Of a DNA stretch of 64,000 bases, positions 49,795 through 63,929 are shown piece after piece. Both the position numbers and the translations under genes were made by a program. The stretch's first letter is position 1. Each line of letters begins with the position of its first letter. Source of the DNA: Macrobrachium rosenbergii. Its lineage: Eukaryota > Arthropoda > Malacostraca > Decapoda > Palaemonidae. The stretch is taken from positions 24,673,122-24,737,121 of the forward strand of contig NC_089782.1 in the NCBI RefSeq assembly GCF_040412425.1, in the 5' to 3' direction. A model generated the notes under the pieces. That model did no database searches. It had not been told where the DNA came from and was given only the letters and a program-made list of their open reading frames with translations.

Positions 49795-50530
49795 AAAAGA
49801 GACGGCCTAGTGTTGAAGAAAAGTGGAAAAAAGCCTATGAAATAATTGATGAAGAGGCATTACGGGCGGTGTGAGGATATATGTTTCTGAAGAAGAACAC
49901 GATAGAAAGTGTTTATAAAGGAAATGGCTGGATTACTGTAAAATTTAGCGAGACAAGGTGTGTTATGTCGCCATGGCTGTTTAATAACTATTTGCGGAGT
50001 GATGCAGGACACCAAATGTAGGCACAAGGTTTTAGGGTAAGGAAATGATGTTTGCAGATGATGCAAAGTGATTGCAAGAGGAGAAAGTCGAGAGTCAGTG
50101 TGAACAAGAGGAAGGTTAGAAGGGTAAATGGAAACCAGGAAGATGGAACCACAAATATTGCAGTTGATTCATATTGGTTAGGTGTTTAAAAGGAAAATTA
50201 GCACATGTTGCTAGGGTGAAAGAAGATGGAAGTCACCAAGTACGTGGCTCAAGGAAGGTAGCAGGATAAAAGACTGGAATAAAATCATGGGATCCAAGAT
50301 TGAAATTAATTAGTTAAGCTAATTCTCTTGTATGTAAGTGAAGTGTGGATGTTCAAGGCGAATGAAGTTTCTGAAACTACTGTAACGTTGCAGAGATGAG
50401 TTGTTTGCTTGTATTATTGCACAGAGAGAGAGAGATGAGATTTGTGCAAGGATTTAGTGGTGGTTTAACCAAAAGGGTTAGTGCAGTGTTAGAGATGGAT
50501 GTGTGGAAAGAGAAGTACGTGTGTGTGTCT
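49795..50530 (+). pseudogene. Degenerate LINE reverse transcriptase, plus strand
   Basis: Mostly in one frame, the translation reads KKAYEIIDEEALRAV, then a stop, then RCVMSPWLFNNYL (49956 on), then, in a shifted frame, MFADDAK (50048-50068), then again in the first frame RVSVNKRKVRRVNG, DSYWLG and YVSEVWMFKANE. These match in order the blocks of non-LTR retrotransposon reverse transcriptases (K-A-Y-D, QGCVMSPWLFN, FADD active site, KSKVM, YLG, LYGSE-W). Several stops and frame changes make it inactive. It lies just outside the CpG-poor domain. Confidence 0.85.
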
Positions 50531-51511
50531 GTGTGTTAAATTGATTTGAAATGTGTCGTAGAAAGTGGTTGATTTAAAGAGAATTTCTCTGTGTGGCACT
50601 GGCTATAATATTAATGGCATGCTCTGACACCTGTGTGCAGAACTTAGTATGGTGGAGGGAAAAAATTAACCTGGATTCTTAAAACATCTGTTCAGGATGA
50701 CGTCGTGAACACGTGTATTTGATAATGGACCACGTGTTGGGATGCTCTCCGTGTTCTCTATCATCTCACATTGCCGTTAGAAGGAATCGAATAAGTCTCC
50801 TGTGTATCTTGTTAAAAGAAGGCATTCTGTACTAAAATAAAAACTTATGTTGTTAAAGTACAGTTTTAGTGCGTGTTAGGAAAACAGCTGCTTTGTTTTT
50901 GTACGTAGTTATTTTTATCAATGGTCAGTGATATTGGCTGCTTTTGGGACAGGTGTTCCTGCAAGCTTTATAAGGCCTATGTTAATCTACGGCCAACCGT
51001 CAATGAAAACAAAAATGCCACTCGTTCCCATAAAAGCCGTTTATAACAAGTCATTTAACTATTGGATCTGAAGGCCCGTGTGCTCTTGGGTTATTCGTAT
51101 GTTGGTGCTCATATTTGAAGTTCCGTCTCGAGTAATTAAATTTCAGTTCTGGTATGAAATTTGGTATGCATTGTTGCAAGGGAGAACCTCTCTCTCTCTC
51201 TCTCTCTCTATCTGCGTGGTCATCCTCAGGTCCTGATTGAAATGGTGAATGAGTGTTTGTCAATTCATGTAATATATCTTTCATATACCAGTAAAGTACA
51301 TGTCCAGCGTGATTGCTCTCCATAGTGTTTTTGGTGTTGGTAAATACTACGTAAATATAAGTGTATTAACTGTAATAATTAAGCACATCATTCCATACGG
51401 CAGTAAAACGAGAGACGTATAATGTGTCAGCAGAGCCGTGTTTTGGCCGTGCATGTATTCAGAATGTCTGTTTCTGTTGAATGGTTCTCACATCTGGCAC
51501 AGCGCCAGCGA

Positions 51512-51519
51512 TGACGTCA
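51512..51519. promoter_or_regulatory. Perfect palindromic CRE (TGACGTCA)
   Basis: Full CREB/ATF consensus within a locally CpG-rich stretch (six CpGs in the 60 bases from 51481). Only a motif match; no gene start is identified beside it. Confidence 0.2.
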
Positions 51520-52039
51520 CGTTCTCGCCACGCTTGCCAACCTTCCAGACTTCATTATGGATTTTTGCCTGATACCTCTCAAAACATTTCGACTGACTCA
51601 TTGCCCGTGTATCATTAAAACCTAACCTTTCTCAACGTTCGGCGTTTATGTTCCGTAACGGGGGAGCTTGTAGAGAAACGTTCTGAGAAGCGCTTTGGTC
51701 CTCTCACCTATTACTGGGAATTTTCAAGTGCTCCCTTCTGCATGTTTCCAATTCGGCGAACTGACTTGCGGTGGCCTCGAATGTTCCAGCCCTGTTAGAA
51801 CTCGTCTGGAAACGGGGATTTTTCCTAGATCACCCGCCCTGTTTTGTAACTACTGAAGGCGTGTGTGTGACTCATCGATTTTTCCTGTATTGCATAGGCT
51901 TTAGGCCTTATCCTGGGAAATTGCGGAAGGAAATGTTTTTCTCACAATGTTAATGTGATCAAGGTACATATGCTGGAAATTTCGATCTTCGTGCAATTGG
52001 GATATATGAGATATCAAATAGAAATTGAGTTTAACTATT

Positions 52040-52043
<4 letters not shown>

Positions 52044-52106
<63 letters not shown>

Positions 52107-52159
52107 CGATTTATAAACTATGCCATTTTCACTCACCATACATATATATATATATATAT

Positions 52160-52232
<73 letters not shown>
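52044..52232. repeat. Two (TA)n blocks
   Basis: TA at 52044-52104 and 52139-52232, separated by a short unique segment. Confidence 0.95.
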
Positions 52233-52234
<2 letters not shown>

Positions 52235-53179
52235 ATATTGTGTGTGCATGTATGTATGGTGTGTTATCTTTCATACCTCAAGTTCATACATAAAAAAAAA
52301 AATGGTTTTACCCACCGACTCCTTAGAAATACTTTAGGAAAATGGTCACAGGGGAAAAATCCTTTGCCCTTTATTGTTCAGTGTTGGCTTATTTCTGTTT
52401 TTATGCTGAATTGAACTGGAATGATTTGTAGGACTTAGTTATTTCCGTTTTTCTTCCAAATTGCGTGGATTTTTTTTTATAGTCACATGGATATCTTTCA
52501 AGCTAATGTGCAGTTTATTTTATTAAGAATCTGTAATAGATAAAACAAATTTTCATTATTTGTAAGTATTTATTAGAGCCGTATAAAATACTCTTTACAT
52601 TCACAAATTTTGCCTATTTTAAATGCCAAAATGACCCTTTTAACTTCTATAAATCCTTATGTTTATGGATCCCTTTCCGTCGAAATCCAAGAAACCCGAA
52701 GTTCCTCTGTTTACAAGGAACAGGTGAGGATTTTGAAAGTTTCCTACGTAGGTGCTCTTATCCTTGACCCAGCAGTCAAAGGATAAACGTGACGCTGACT
52801 ATTGTCTTGTTTTCCTGCGGAACACCTCCCCTCCTGTTTTTTTTTATATTTATATATAACTCCTTGGTTGTGTTTTTCGTGTATTGCCTTGAGATTAAGG
52901 ACCTAATACCATCACAGGTCCTTTAGGTTCTTTACTGTCTTGCAAAGCCCTCAAGTGTGGTCTGTGGTGGCGGTGGAAGCGACCCACTTTATTTTGGAAC
53001 ACGACTCGTGACCTCAATGTAACTGGTCATCCATTTCCTCTCTCAAGATCTTTGGCTTATATCCTACTGATTTCTCACTCGGTATTATCAGCTTCTCGGG
53101 AAGAAGTCCTCCTTCTAGGAACATGTGATACGAGCCACGTGTATGGGTCAAGTGGTCTGTCGGGATCTGTAGGAAGGAA

Positions 53180-53181
<2 letters not shown>

Positions 53182-53245
<64 letters not shown>
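53182..53245. repeat. (CT)n microsatellite
   Basis: Uninterrupted CT run of 64 bases. Confidence 0.97.
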
Positions 53246-53248
<3 letters not shown>

Positions 53249-54553
53249 GGGTGAGAATTCATTGTTTATTTGGTGTGTGTATTCTTGTCGCGAGTTTCAA
53301 GTTTGGAAATTTAACACATGATTGAAATATTCCTAGGTTACTTCTAGTTTCTATTCTAATAAATGAAGTAACTTGAGACTGGACAGCTAACACGTGAATG
53401 CTTTCAAGTGTTAGTGGAATTTCTGAATATAGATTTTTACTAGAAAACAAACTTATTTTTGTGAATAATTTTTATGTTTCTAGTATACGGTTTAAGAAGG
53501 GTAAGATATCTGATTTTAATTAAATATTGGAATGAAGAGTGTATTGATTTTACCTTTAGGAATTGTGAATATAAAGCAGGCTCTGAATAGTGAAAGAATG
53601 CATATGCACTTTGGTAAGTATGCAATATTGAAAGATCCCAAATATGATTTTTTTTCTGCCGAATGTTTAGGAAATACTCATCCGTCTCAGTTGTGGATGT
53701 TTTGTTAGCAGTAAATGAGCTTGTAAGTTTACCGTTATTTCTGTGTAAAGATAAATAGAGTTTTAGTAATGTGAGCCAACTATTATATTTTGAAGAATCC
53801 CACGAATAGGTTAAGTAATGGGAATTTCATCTTGCATTCCATTTCCTGTACCAAAGTATTTCGAACCAAAGTATATATATTATTTTGACAGTCGGTTTTC
53901 CTTCTAATGTGAAAATGGACAGAAAAGAGACAGTCACGCTGTATATGGTATATACCTGTATAAGATGGCCTTATTAAGGTGGATCTCGCTGGAAGAAGCA
54001 GCTGGGATGGATCCAAGTGGGTTGGTCGTCTCTAAGGATGGTTTCAAGAAGTGGGCTTTCGGGAGGTCATGGAACAGCCATTGGGTAGGTATGTGGGTGC
54101 TGTCCCCCAAATCTTCCCCGGCTCCCACGTATCCCCCACCTTAGTCTAACCAGTTTACCAGGCTACTAGAACGTAGATGAATGACCTTTGTGGAGGGCAA
54201 GAAGAGACTTCAAAACATCGTTGTAGCTTGCTGCAATCTACTGTGATGGCTTTCTCGCAATTATTTTTAATTTTGACAGTGGTGTTGACTATGGCAGTAG
54301 CATATCATAGTCTTGACATATACTGATAGCAGATTAAATGAAGCTTGCATTGTCACACGCTGTGAACTTTCATATTATCAGATATAACAGTAAAACATCT
54401 TGATTGTTTTTCAAAGAAGTTGAATAAGTCTGGCTGTAGAGCAGGTTTTGTTTAAGCAAGAGTTGAATCATGATTCTTGACAAAATTTGTTCGATTATCG
54501 GTCGAAGACGAGTTTTAAGGAAACCTAGAAATTCCATATTTTTTTTTAATTTG

Positions 54554-55240
54554 TGACGTAAATGAACAAGGTCCTTTGTGTAGATATTCCTTTTTTTTTT
54601 TTTTTTTTTTTTCTTTTTTTTTTTTTTTGTGTGACATGACGCACCTTTAACACTTGCGTATCTTTTGCATTATGTGACTCACCTGTCTAGCAGTTTATAT
54701 ATTTTGCATTGTATGACGTAGCCATTTTTTTGCAGCGTTGAATCTGTTTTTTATTATATGACGCAACTTCTAACGTCATGCATACTGACACAAGCCTACT
54801 AATTTTCCCCGTTGGGTAACCAGTTCTTCAGTGGACATGACAATTGCATTCAGGCACGGAATGATCCTGCTGTTTTGTGATTTGCTAACGTTAAAGGATT
54901 TAGTGACGTCTCATTGTAGTTCTTTGGCTCTTCGCCAAAATAAGAAAGATTCACAGAATGGTCAGCAGGGAGTTTTTTTTATGCAAAGGCCGATGGGGTT
55001 GGCAAACAAAGCCCATATTGTATGCTCTGAGATAGAGGGAACTCTCTCTCTCTCTCTGAAGGTGCAACAGGACTGATGTGCTGAGACACTTCAAAAAAAT
55101 AGGAGTTAATGTTTTGACCCCCTTTCCCATCGGCCTTCCTGGTCATACACTTACCGATAATCGTTTAATGTAATGCCAGCTGCATTCAAATATGCAGTAG
55201 GGTTAAATTAACGTAGTTGTTATATGCACTACGTCACTGC
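54554..55240. promoter_or_regulatory. Cluster of TGACG (bZIP-type) motifs
   Basis: TGACG or its complement at 54554 (TGACGTAA), 54637, 54714, 54759 (TGACGCAA), 54774, 54904 (TGACGTCT) and 55232. These are half-sites of ATF/CREB and related bZIP factors (family knowledge). Part of the cluster may be degenerate repetition around TTTTGCATTATGTGAC. No promoter was recognised nearby. Confidence 0.2.
54591..54628. repeat. Poly-T tract
   Basis: 38 bases of T with one C; a minus-strand poly-A tail is possible but no element is recognisable beside it. Confidence 0.9.
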
Positions 55241-57008
55241 GTACATCCTTCTGTTATACTACGTGAGTGCGCATATTCTTCAATCCTTGACCATGATATG
55301 CGCACCAGCCCCCACTACCGCAGGACACGGCACTCCATTTGTTTAGTTGTTTCTTTTCCTCGCAACGCTTTGCTATAATTCGCCACTTGTGTGGTTTTAA
55401 TTTTCACTGACTTTTAGGTTTGAATAGGTTTCCTACAATTTCTGCTGGTAGATGCCAGTACAGCACAATACAACACGTAATACTAATTGCATACTAACCT
55501 ATTTCTAGCACGACCGTAGATTATAATCACACAGCATTTCTGCGAAATAGTTGGGAAAATCGTAAACAAAAGCTTCTCTCTTCTGTAAAATATTGGTTAA
55601 GCTTTTAATGCCAAATAAAATTACACGAACCGTAAACACACTAAATTCTTCCGCAGGTTTATATTACAAACAGGAGTATACCTTGCGAAATGCGATCTTT
55701 CTTTTATAACTTGCTTTTAAAATCTCATTTAGCAGTGAATTGTACCACAGCACAAATGTTCTCTTTAGATCGAAATGTGGGGGGAAAAAATGGTGCTCAA
55801 GAGTTATCTTATATACGGGGCCTTCAGTTGATGATTGGTGATACTATTAATAATTACAATAATGAAATAACAGCTGGAACAGTTCCTAGTACCGGGTTGC
55901 ATAAGTACATTTATATCTCATGAACAAAAATGTTATTGTGGCCTGCCTATATTAATTTAACATAGGTTCACTGATACGTGCGTATTTTTGTTTATTGAAT
56001 ATACCCTATTGATTCAGTCGCAATGTAGACGATTGAAAAGGTAGGAATATTAGGAGAATTCTGTGATGAGCGCCTTGATTGTTGTACCAAATACTAGTTT
56101 GCCAAATCAATGGCTGTTAGATTTACTTGCTTTTATTGTCAGCCTACTTTCTTGGTTCCTTGCATCTTCGCAAATAAGCCAGCATCCGATGAAGTGAAAG
56201 TGCTAGAAGTCTTCAAACAATATCTACAGTAGAGAGAGAAGAAAATTTAATGAAAAAAAAGAGCTGTTGAATGGAGCCAAATTTGTCTAAAGCTGTTTCG
56301 AAATGATAGTTCCCAGCAATTGCAGATTTAGCAAAACATTATTATTTTTAAATACCGATGCCAATAACTTTGGGACTCTCAACCCAGTACCCGAGGTCGG
56401 CTTGAGCATGATGTAGGCGCGGAAAACAAAAGACAAAAAAGAAAAAAGTTGGGAATGAAAAAGGAAAGAGAGACTGTGGAATGACAGTAAATAATCACGC
56501 AATTATATTTAATTATAATAATCAGAGAAGGAATCTTGACAAATTTCAGTTTCGCAAGAGCCCACCTGAGTATGTCTGTGTAAATAAACAGCAACAATGG
56601 CGCGCTTACACAAGACTTCACTCACGCCATTAAAATACATTTCAGCAGTGATTTCAGGAAGCATAGATACATACAGCTGCTTCCTCTTCAATTCGAAGCA
56701 TCATGTACATCTTAAAAAATTAATCAGGATATTTACACCCCCCCCGCGCCAGTTGTTTTTGTTGTTTTTCTCTGTGTGGGACTGATCCAATCGAATTTCC
56801 GGGTACTTGGTCAGAACATTTCAAGAAATGGGTTTATATCTGCAGACAGATTTATAAGCAGAGCTGTATTTACATTGCATTTGGCAGATAGCCTACCACA
56901 TGGAGCAGTGAAAGCAGAGACTAACAGATAGGAAACAGGGGTTGTCCTACTTAGTTTTGAAAAATATGTTGATGTGATAAGATCGGTGATTGCAAAGCAT
57001 CCAGATTG

Positions 57009-57057
<49 letters not shown>

Positions 57058-57728
57058 CCTTATCGTTTGTTGGGTCCCTTGACGTTTTGCATTTATTTAT
57101 CAAGAGTTGTTTATAAAGTTGTAGATTCATCCAGGTGTTGGTAATATTGTGAAATCTACAAATCGTACTTCTTTTTGTAAGACTGTTTGACCAGCTCAAG
57201 TGGTTTCTGTCATAATAAAAAAAAGATATTCTTTTGCCAACAGATATTTGAGGCTTTTAATGCGATATGTAATTTATGTGTGAGTGAGGAAGAGAGAAGG
57301 AAATCTGAATATCATACCTCCCTCTCTGTCACATATCTAGTTATTTCATTTATAATAAAATATTCTTTAATTGCGACAATATTTGAGATTTGTAATATAA
57401 TAAATAATCGTGAGAGAGAGAGAGAGAGAGAGAGAATCTCTCAGGAGTATATAAGTGGAGTGCTCTTCGGTATGACCGGTATGCCAAGGCTTGGTTGGCG
57501 CCTGCTCTTAAGTGTTGGTCTCCTCCACAATTTTGTTGGGGGTTTTCACAGCCACCTCCCAGTGCACTGCACTTGCCTGTAAACTCTGTGGCAATCGGAC
57601 CTGTGTTTATTTTGGACCGGAAGTCAGTGTGATGAAAATATCTTTAGCTCATATTTTCTTGCACTCGGCATTTCTCGCATCCTCCACATATGGCAGGTTC
57701 TCGACATGATACTCCCATCGACTGGTTG

Positions 57729-57794
<66 letters not shown>
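57729..57794. repeat. (CT)n-(CA)n compound microsatellite
   Basis: A CT run passes directly into CA, the same arrangement as at 4115-4176. Confidence 0.96.
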
Positions 57795-57798
<4 letters not shown>

Positions 57799-59108
57799 AT
57801 GATTAATCAGGATTCTAATAAATGGTGCAGTAAGTCAAGTCATCATTTAATAGGTACTGTACATCATACCATTATCGCACATTTTTTTTTTCTTTTTAAT
57901 TCATAAGTACATGTTTAGTACGTACCTTGCTTTCCTTTTCCGTATTACGCGCTACTTGCTGGTACATTTTATTTTAGTGTTGTAAGGCATGTCGGCGACA
58001 GTGCGCTCCTGCGGGGGCATTGTTTCCGGCCGCTAAGTAATTGCGACAGGAAAAAGGTCTTCACTCAGGTGTTGACCTCAGTGTATGCCGTCCATTCTTT
58101 GGCACTCAGGATAGTTGACGCATACCGGAGAGAGATAAAATAAATGTCCACTCTTCTGTTCGCGTATTGTCAGAGCTGCTTCGTCGAAAACAAACTGTGG
58201 GTATTTTTGGTTGCGCGAAATTTGATACCCACGATCGGGATGTTTAATTTTGTATGTAGTACGATTATGTAATTTGCACTACATTTATGCATCTCAATCA
58301 TTTAATGTTTGTTTTATGCTGCATTTCTTCACACTCGTGTATGCTCGAAGCAGTTTCCTGATGATAAATTTTGTGGCTTATCAATTATCTGGTATATTTT
58401 TTCGTTTATTATTCGTTCTACAAATTTTTATTTGTTTCACCGCCCATATTTATTGTTCTTTATCTTATTAAAACGTCAGCCGTGTTATTTGTTGAATGAT
58501 TTCATGTCTCGTGAATTTCTCTAGATATTCCATGGGTTTTTCTCCTACGTAAAACCCAAGGTCTTCCTTGTTTTTCATCTGTCATAGGAAGCGAACGGAT
58601 TACCTCAGGCTTGCGTTGCATTTAGTACGTGTGCAACTTGAGTGCCAAGATCCTCGTGGAATAGTATCAGTCGTTATGTTGAGCAAGACTTTTTGTCCCT
58701 AATACTACTGGGCTTTATCACTGTGAGGACAGGAAACATTTTATTTTTGGGAGTGAAACAAAAATTGGCCCTGGATTTAAAAAAAAAAAAAAAAAGTTGG
58801 TGATTTCTCATTACTCCCAGCTTGCCAATTTTTTGCTAATTCGTCACGAGCGACATTGACACACAGTATTTCAATTGAATCCAGAGATTTTAATACAATT
58901 TAAGAGTATAATTAACGATTAAAATCTGAATAAAATTTAGTCCAGCGATATTCCTTGAGATTTTTCAATTAACCTTTGAAGATCGTGGTTTGTTGGGTAC
59001 GCCGTTTTATTGCCACTTTTGAATGGGATCGTTAAAAGTGAGACCTCTGTTCGCCATTGGTGCTGATGCCGTTTAGTTAATTCGAGAACAAAGTGTTAAG
59101 CCCTGGAA

Positions 59109-59155
<47 letters not shown>

Positions 59156-59304
59156 CAAGATTGTAGTCAGTTTCCCGGAGGTCACAGACTCCTAGTATAG
59201 GATTCATTCAACTGCATGTACTTCTTTCATATCCCGATAGGAGGGTTAAAATGATAATAAATTTGGGGGTGTTTGGAAGGAGAGAATATTGAGGTATTTG
59301 CTTC

Positions 59305-59347
<43 letters not shown>

Positions 59348-60639
59348 TTGTGTGTGTGTGTGTAAATTGAGCAATTGGGGGACCATGGTTTTCGAAGCTA
59401 TGAAAGGGGTAACGTCTGCTAGTCTGTCGCCACGTGACCTGTGATAGTTTTGAAGTTTAGTTTGTTTTCTTTTGAGGCAGGAAGAAGCCGCGTTGTTTAC
59501 TTTCCTTGCTTGGAAGTTGATCACATTATGTAACCACGTAGGAGAGGGAATTTCGATTATTTCTGTTCCCAGGGTAATCTCAGTGTTTTATTTAGCCTTG
59601 AATGTGGGTGGTTACTTAGTTGGATGTTTAATTCAATCCGTGGTATTTTGGACATCGTCTCAGAATTTATGACGATTATGCAAGAAGTTGGCCATCGTTA
59701 TCCGACTAGATGATTACGAAAGGGCCAGGAGATTCATGGTGTTAGGGGTGTTACAGTGCAACTTATTTACGAGCTGATGGCTCCTGCACTGCTACTTTTT
59801 GTGTTTTTTTCTCTCATTTTTTTATATATATCTTTTTGATGTTGACAAGGCAGCAGAAATTGCGCAGCGGCAACGGTTTAATTATTTTGATTTTATCATT
59901 TTCTCTGTGATGCGAACAAATATGCTGACGTAATAATTAATTACTTTCAGTAACAGGATATCTCCATTCCTTTCAACCCCCCCAAAAATTGTTCTCACGC
60001 ATGCTATTTTCCTCTCACTGATGAGTCATAGATTTAAGTACCATAATGCAGTAGTTTGCGATAATGTATGAGCCATTGTTCAGCAAAATTTGCTCCGGAG
60101 TATTCATAGAATACGAGCAGCACCAACTGTTAAGCGAATGTAATGTGAATATCCAGACTTGAAACGACAACGAAAGTCGAGTAATGTAGACAAATTACTT
60201 GAAGTAATTTATTTATTTCTGTGAATCTAATTAGAATTTAAATTTATGGAGAATGCAATTTAATAGATAAAATTGAATTTTAATATTAAAAACAAACCCT
60301 GCTGGCTAGCCCTGTGAGAGTTAGTACAACTTGGTTGTCTAGTCGAGCTACCACCGATAGTAATTGCCGTATTTTAGCAGGTGATGCTGAGGATAGCCAG
60401 TAAAAGGTCTACTGCGTTCAGTATTAAACATCAAAAATATTTACTTCAGCATCAAACGGATGATCGTTTAAATTATCCTGATTTTTTAAAAATGTTAGGA
60501 TCGTTCAAGGTGTAGAGGTTTCCATATCTAGAATGTCGTTTATGCGAGCTGTTCCGAATTTAGAAATCTAGCACAGGTGTATCGCTAATAGTCGCAGTTT
60601 CATCCACCTGTGCATTTAAATGGCTTTGAACACCCGAGA

Positions 60640-60692
60640 GTTCCACCTTTCAATTTTCAACTCGAAAATGTATATATGCTAGAAGGTGGAAC
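60640..60692. repeat. 10-bp inverted repeat, 33-base loop
   Basis: GTTCCACCTT (60640-60649) and AAGGTGGAAC (60683-60692) are exact reverse complements. Function unknown. Confidence 0.6.
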
Positions 60693-61080
60693 ATTAAAGG
60701 GGCATATTACAGTCTCTGATTCCTCACGTGGCCATTTTTGGTGGCTAGGTCATACCCTTTTATGTGTCAGCTGTTTCAGAATGAATTCTGCCATGGAACT
60801 TTTACCGATACAACAGCTGTGACAAACCGGTGATACATCCAGGTCTCCATGGCGATCAGTGTAGCAGGAAAGGCTATCATGTTTTGTGATCAGCTGTCTT
60901 AGGTTTCGTGCTTTGAGATGCGCGCTTTGATAAAGCTTCCCGAACCGTAAAACTGGTCACTCTCTTGAGAGAAGATCCTAACTATTATGGCAAGGCTGAT
61001 GCTAAATAAGGGCCTATGTTGTCCTGCCTTTTGGTCTCCAGAAAAATATCACTGGTGTTTCGTGTACGATGCGAAGTATT

Positions 61081-61142
<62 letters not shown>

Positions 61143-62292
61143 GCAAGATTCCTGTGTAAGGACTTGTACTTGAACTATTTAAAGCCAGGTGATTCAAGCC
61201 TGGCTAAAATTAAGCCAGAAAGGCGTTTTCTGTTGCATTGTTGAGTGTAAGGCATCCACATTCTCGAGGGGATAACTGAAAAGGAGGAAAATCATTAGGT
61301 TGGTTGTTGGGTCGAAGTTCTGATTTTATATCAAAGTGATTGAATTGAGGGATAGATTAGACTGATAGTTTGTGTATTGGTGTTGGGGGGGGATATAGGT
61401 GGGAAGTGAAGATAAATGGAGGTGAGCTTTAGGAGTGTGTATTTTAAGACTCGACCACCGATTGCAAACGACAGGTATCCCTACTAACTCCACCTCGAAT
61501 CTGTCTAGAGGAATTTGTAACACGGGAAGGGGTAATCTTGTTGCTCTTTGATCAGCTTAGAAGGAATTGGAATTGGGGAGGTTTGGGGATGGGTTGCTTC
61601 TCCCCTGTTCTACCAAGACCTGAAGCATCTGCCCTAAAAAGGCCTTGACGTCCGTCGACTCATCCCGATTGTTTGGTGATAGTCCAAGTATCGAGTAGGG
61701 GATTATCCTTGGAGAATAGAGAAAAATGCTTATGGGCTAAATCTGAAGTATTATATGACGAATTGGGAATAATTGCAGCTATACCCCGCACTAGGAATCC
61801 GAGCTAACTGCATTTTTACCAATATGTTATGGTTCTCTTCTTGAATGAAAAAAGACTATAGAAAAGACTAAGAGTTCTACCTACCAAACGACAACTTCGG
61901 AATTAATTTTCGTAGTCGCGTTCAGATATCTGCTAGTGTTAGACTAGTCTTGTGTGTTTCATAAGTCCACTTGTAAACTTCGAGTAAGTTTGAAAACGGG
62001 TTCTGTGTAAAACAAAAACAAAAAAAGTTAATCGATTATGATGTTTTCTTATTAAAGTCACATCTTTATTGAGACACGAATGGAATAAATAACTAAGAAT
62101 AAGTGTCTCTTGGAAAATAGATATATTTTAATTGATTATAAAAGTAATCTGACGACTAGAGAATACATAAACAGCAGACGTTCATATACAGTGGTTGTTC
62201 AGTAACATTTATATTCGTGCATTTTTGATAACTGTTTTAGAAATGCAACTTGAAATTTGTATCATTTGTATCAAATCTTGAAGTTCCCACTG

Positions 62293-62438
62293 TATATATA
62301 TATATATATCTAATATATATATATATATATACTGTATATATATATATATATATATATATATCTATATATATATATATATATATATCTATATATATATATA
62401 TTTTATATTATATATATATATATGTCTATATATATATA

Positions 62439-62478
<40 letters not shown>
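62293..62478. repeat. Composite (TA)n block
   Basis: TA runs interrupted by TC and TG steps. Confidence 0.94.
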
Positions 62479-62481
<3 letters not shown>

Positions 62482-62961
62482 CCCTTGTCATCATTCACGG
62501 TCACTTGCTTTCCTTCACCAGCCTTGAGTTTGTCAACCTGACTCTGACTCTCTCTCTCTCTCTCTCATGTGTGTTGCCAGCAACCTTCCGTGTTGTCTCC
62601 ATAGAATGTGGTGGAGGTTCCTGGTTAGAGGTCGTCAATGAACTGTACACATGTTGGTCGTTTAATTCAGTTCATTAGAATAATAATAAAAATATGTCTC
62701 CTGTTCCTGCTGCCTTTTGACCTTACAAGCCTCGGGACGTTGAGTAAATGTGTTCTCCTTGATTGTTAAGAGTTTCATTTATCTGTTTGTGGTGGTTTTA
62801 CAGAGCTAGTCAAAGGGTCATTCAGAGCGTTTGAATTCTTTAGTTTACTTGCATTAAAACTGAGTGCGTTGTATTTACGACTGTTGCATTCCTTTATTTT
62901 TATTTTACTTTACGATTATTTTCATATTTGTTGATATTTTTTATTTGTTTTATAGCAAGAG

Positions 62962-62998
<37 letters not shown>

Positions 62999-63247
62999 TA
63001 GCTTTCAGTGACTCAGAAGGTTTGATTGTAATCTGTAGTTTTCTGGGTTAATTTGTGCTATAAAATTCGACCATTAATTTTTTGGGATGTTGTATTGTAA
63101 TTTGCTTCGCTATTTTTTTTTTTTTTTTTTTTTTTATTAACTGTGAAGATCTCTCTCTCTCTCTCTCTAGAGATCATCCTTGGCGATTCTTTTGTTTAAT
63201 TAGCTATTGACGAGGCTTTTTTTTCTCGCAGCGTGAATAGATTACAG

Positions 63248-63249
<2 letters not shown>

Positions 63250-63324
<75 letters not shown>
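63250..63324. repeat. (CT)n microsatellite, longest in the window
   Basis: 75 bases of pure CT. Similar runs follow at 63554-63606 and 63888-63927, and the sequences after the first two share CAGCCTTGCATTCTTTACG-like text (63332 and 63456), suggesting local duplication. Confidence 0.97.
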
Positions 63325-63327
<3 letters not shown>

Positions 63328-63552
63328 TTTAGCCTTGCATTCTTTACGGACGTTGTAGTATCGGACTGAGGGTTTTATTTGCATCTCGATTTGTTTAGGA
63401 ACTGTATGTATTTAAAATAAATAAAGTTTCTCTCTCTCTTCTCTGTCTTCTTCTCAGCCTTGCATTCTTTACGAAAGGTGTAGTTTTGGACCGATAGTTT
63501 AATTCGCATCTCGATTTGGTTAGAACACGGTATCGAGAAACTTGAATATAAG

Positions 63553-63608
<56 letters not shown>

Positions 63609-63883
63609 AGCACTGTATTTTCTAACTTTTTGTTTCTCTGTTTTTCTGTCTGTGCCTATTTTCACGCATACCTTTATTTCTTTGCTCATCCTGAAGTCGT
63701 ATGATGTAGTTGAAAATCATTTCTCTCTCATTAAATAAATTTAGATGGTCATTGTCTTTTCGTACACGATAGCTTCTACACAGTTGGCAGTATCATGTTT
63801 TGTTTGGTCACGCAGCCGTTTGAGTAGCCATTGAGAAGTTTTCAAGACCATGAAAAATTTATTCTTACTCTTAGTGTGTATGT

Positions 63884-63929
<46 letters not shown>

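Larger units (their letters stand above)
50531..54553. other. No gene recognised; simple repeats resume
   Basis: CpG frequency is back to the level of the left part. Holds short CT at 51189-51209, two TA blocks (52044-52104, 52139-52232) and CT at 53182-53245. No supported exon. Confidence 0.55.
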
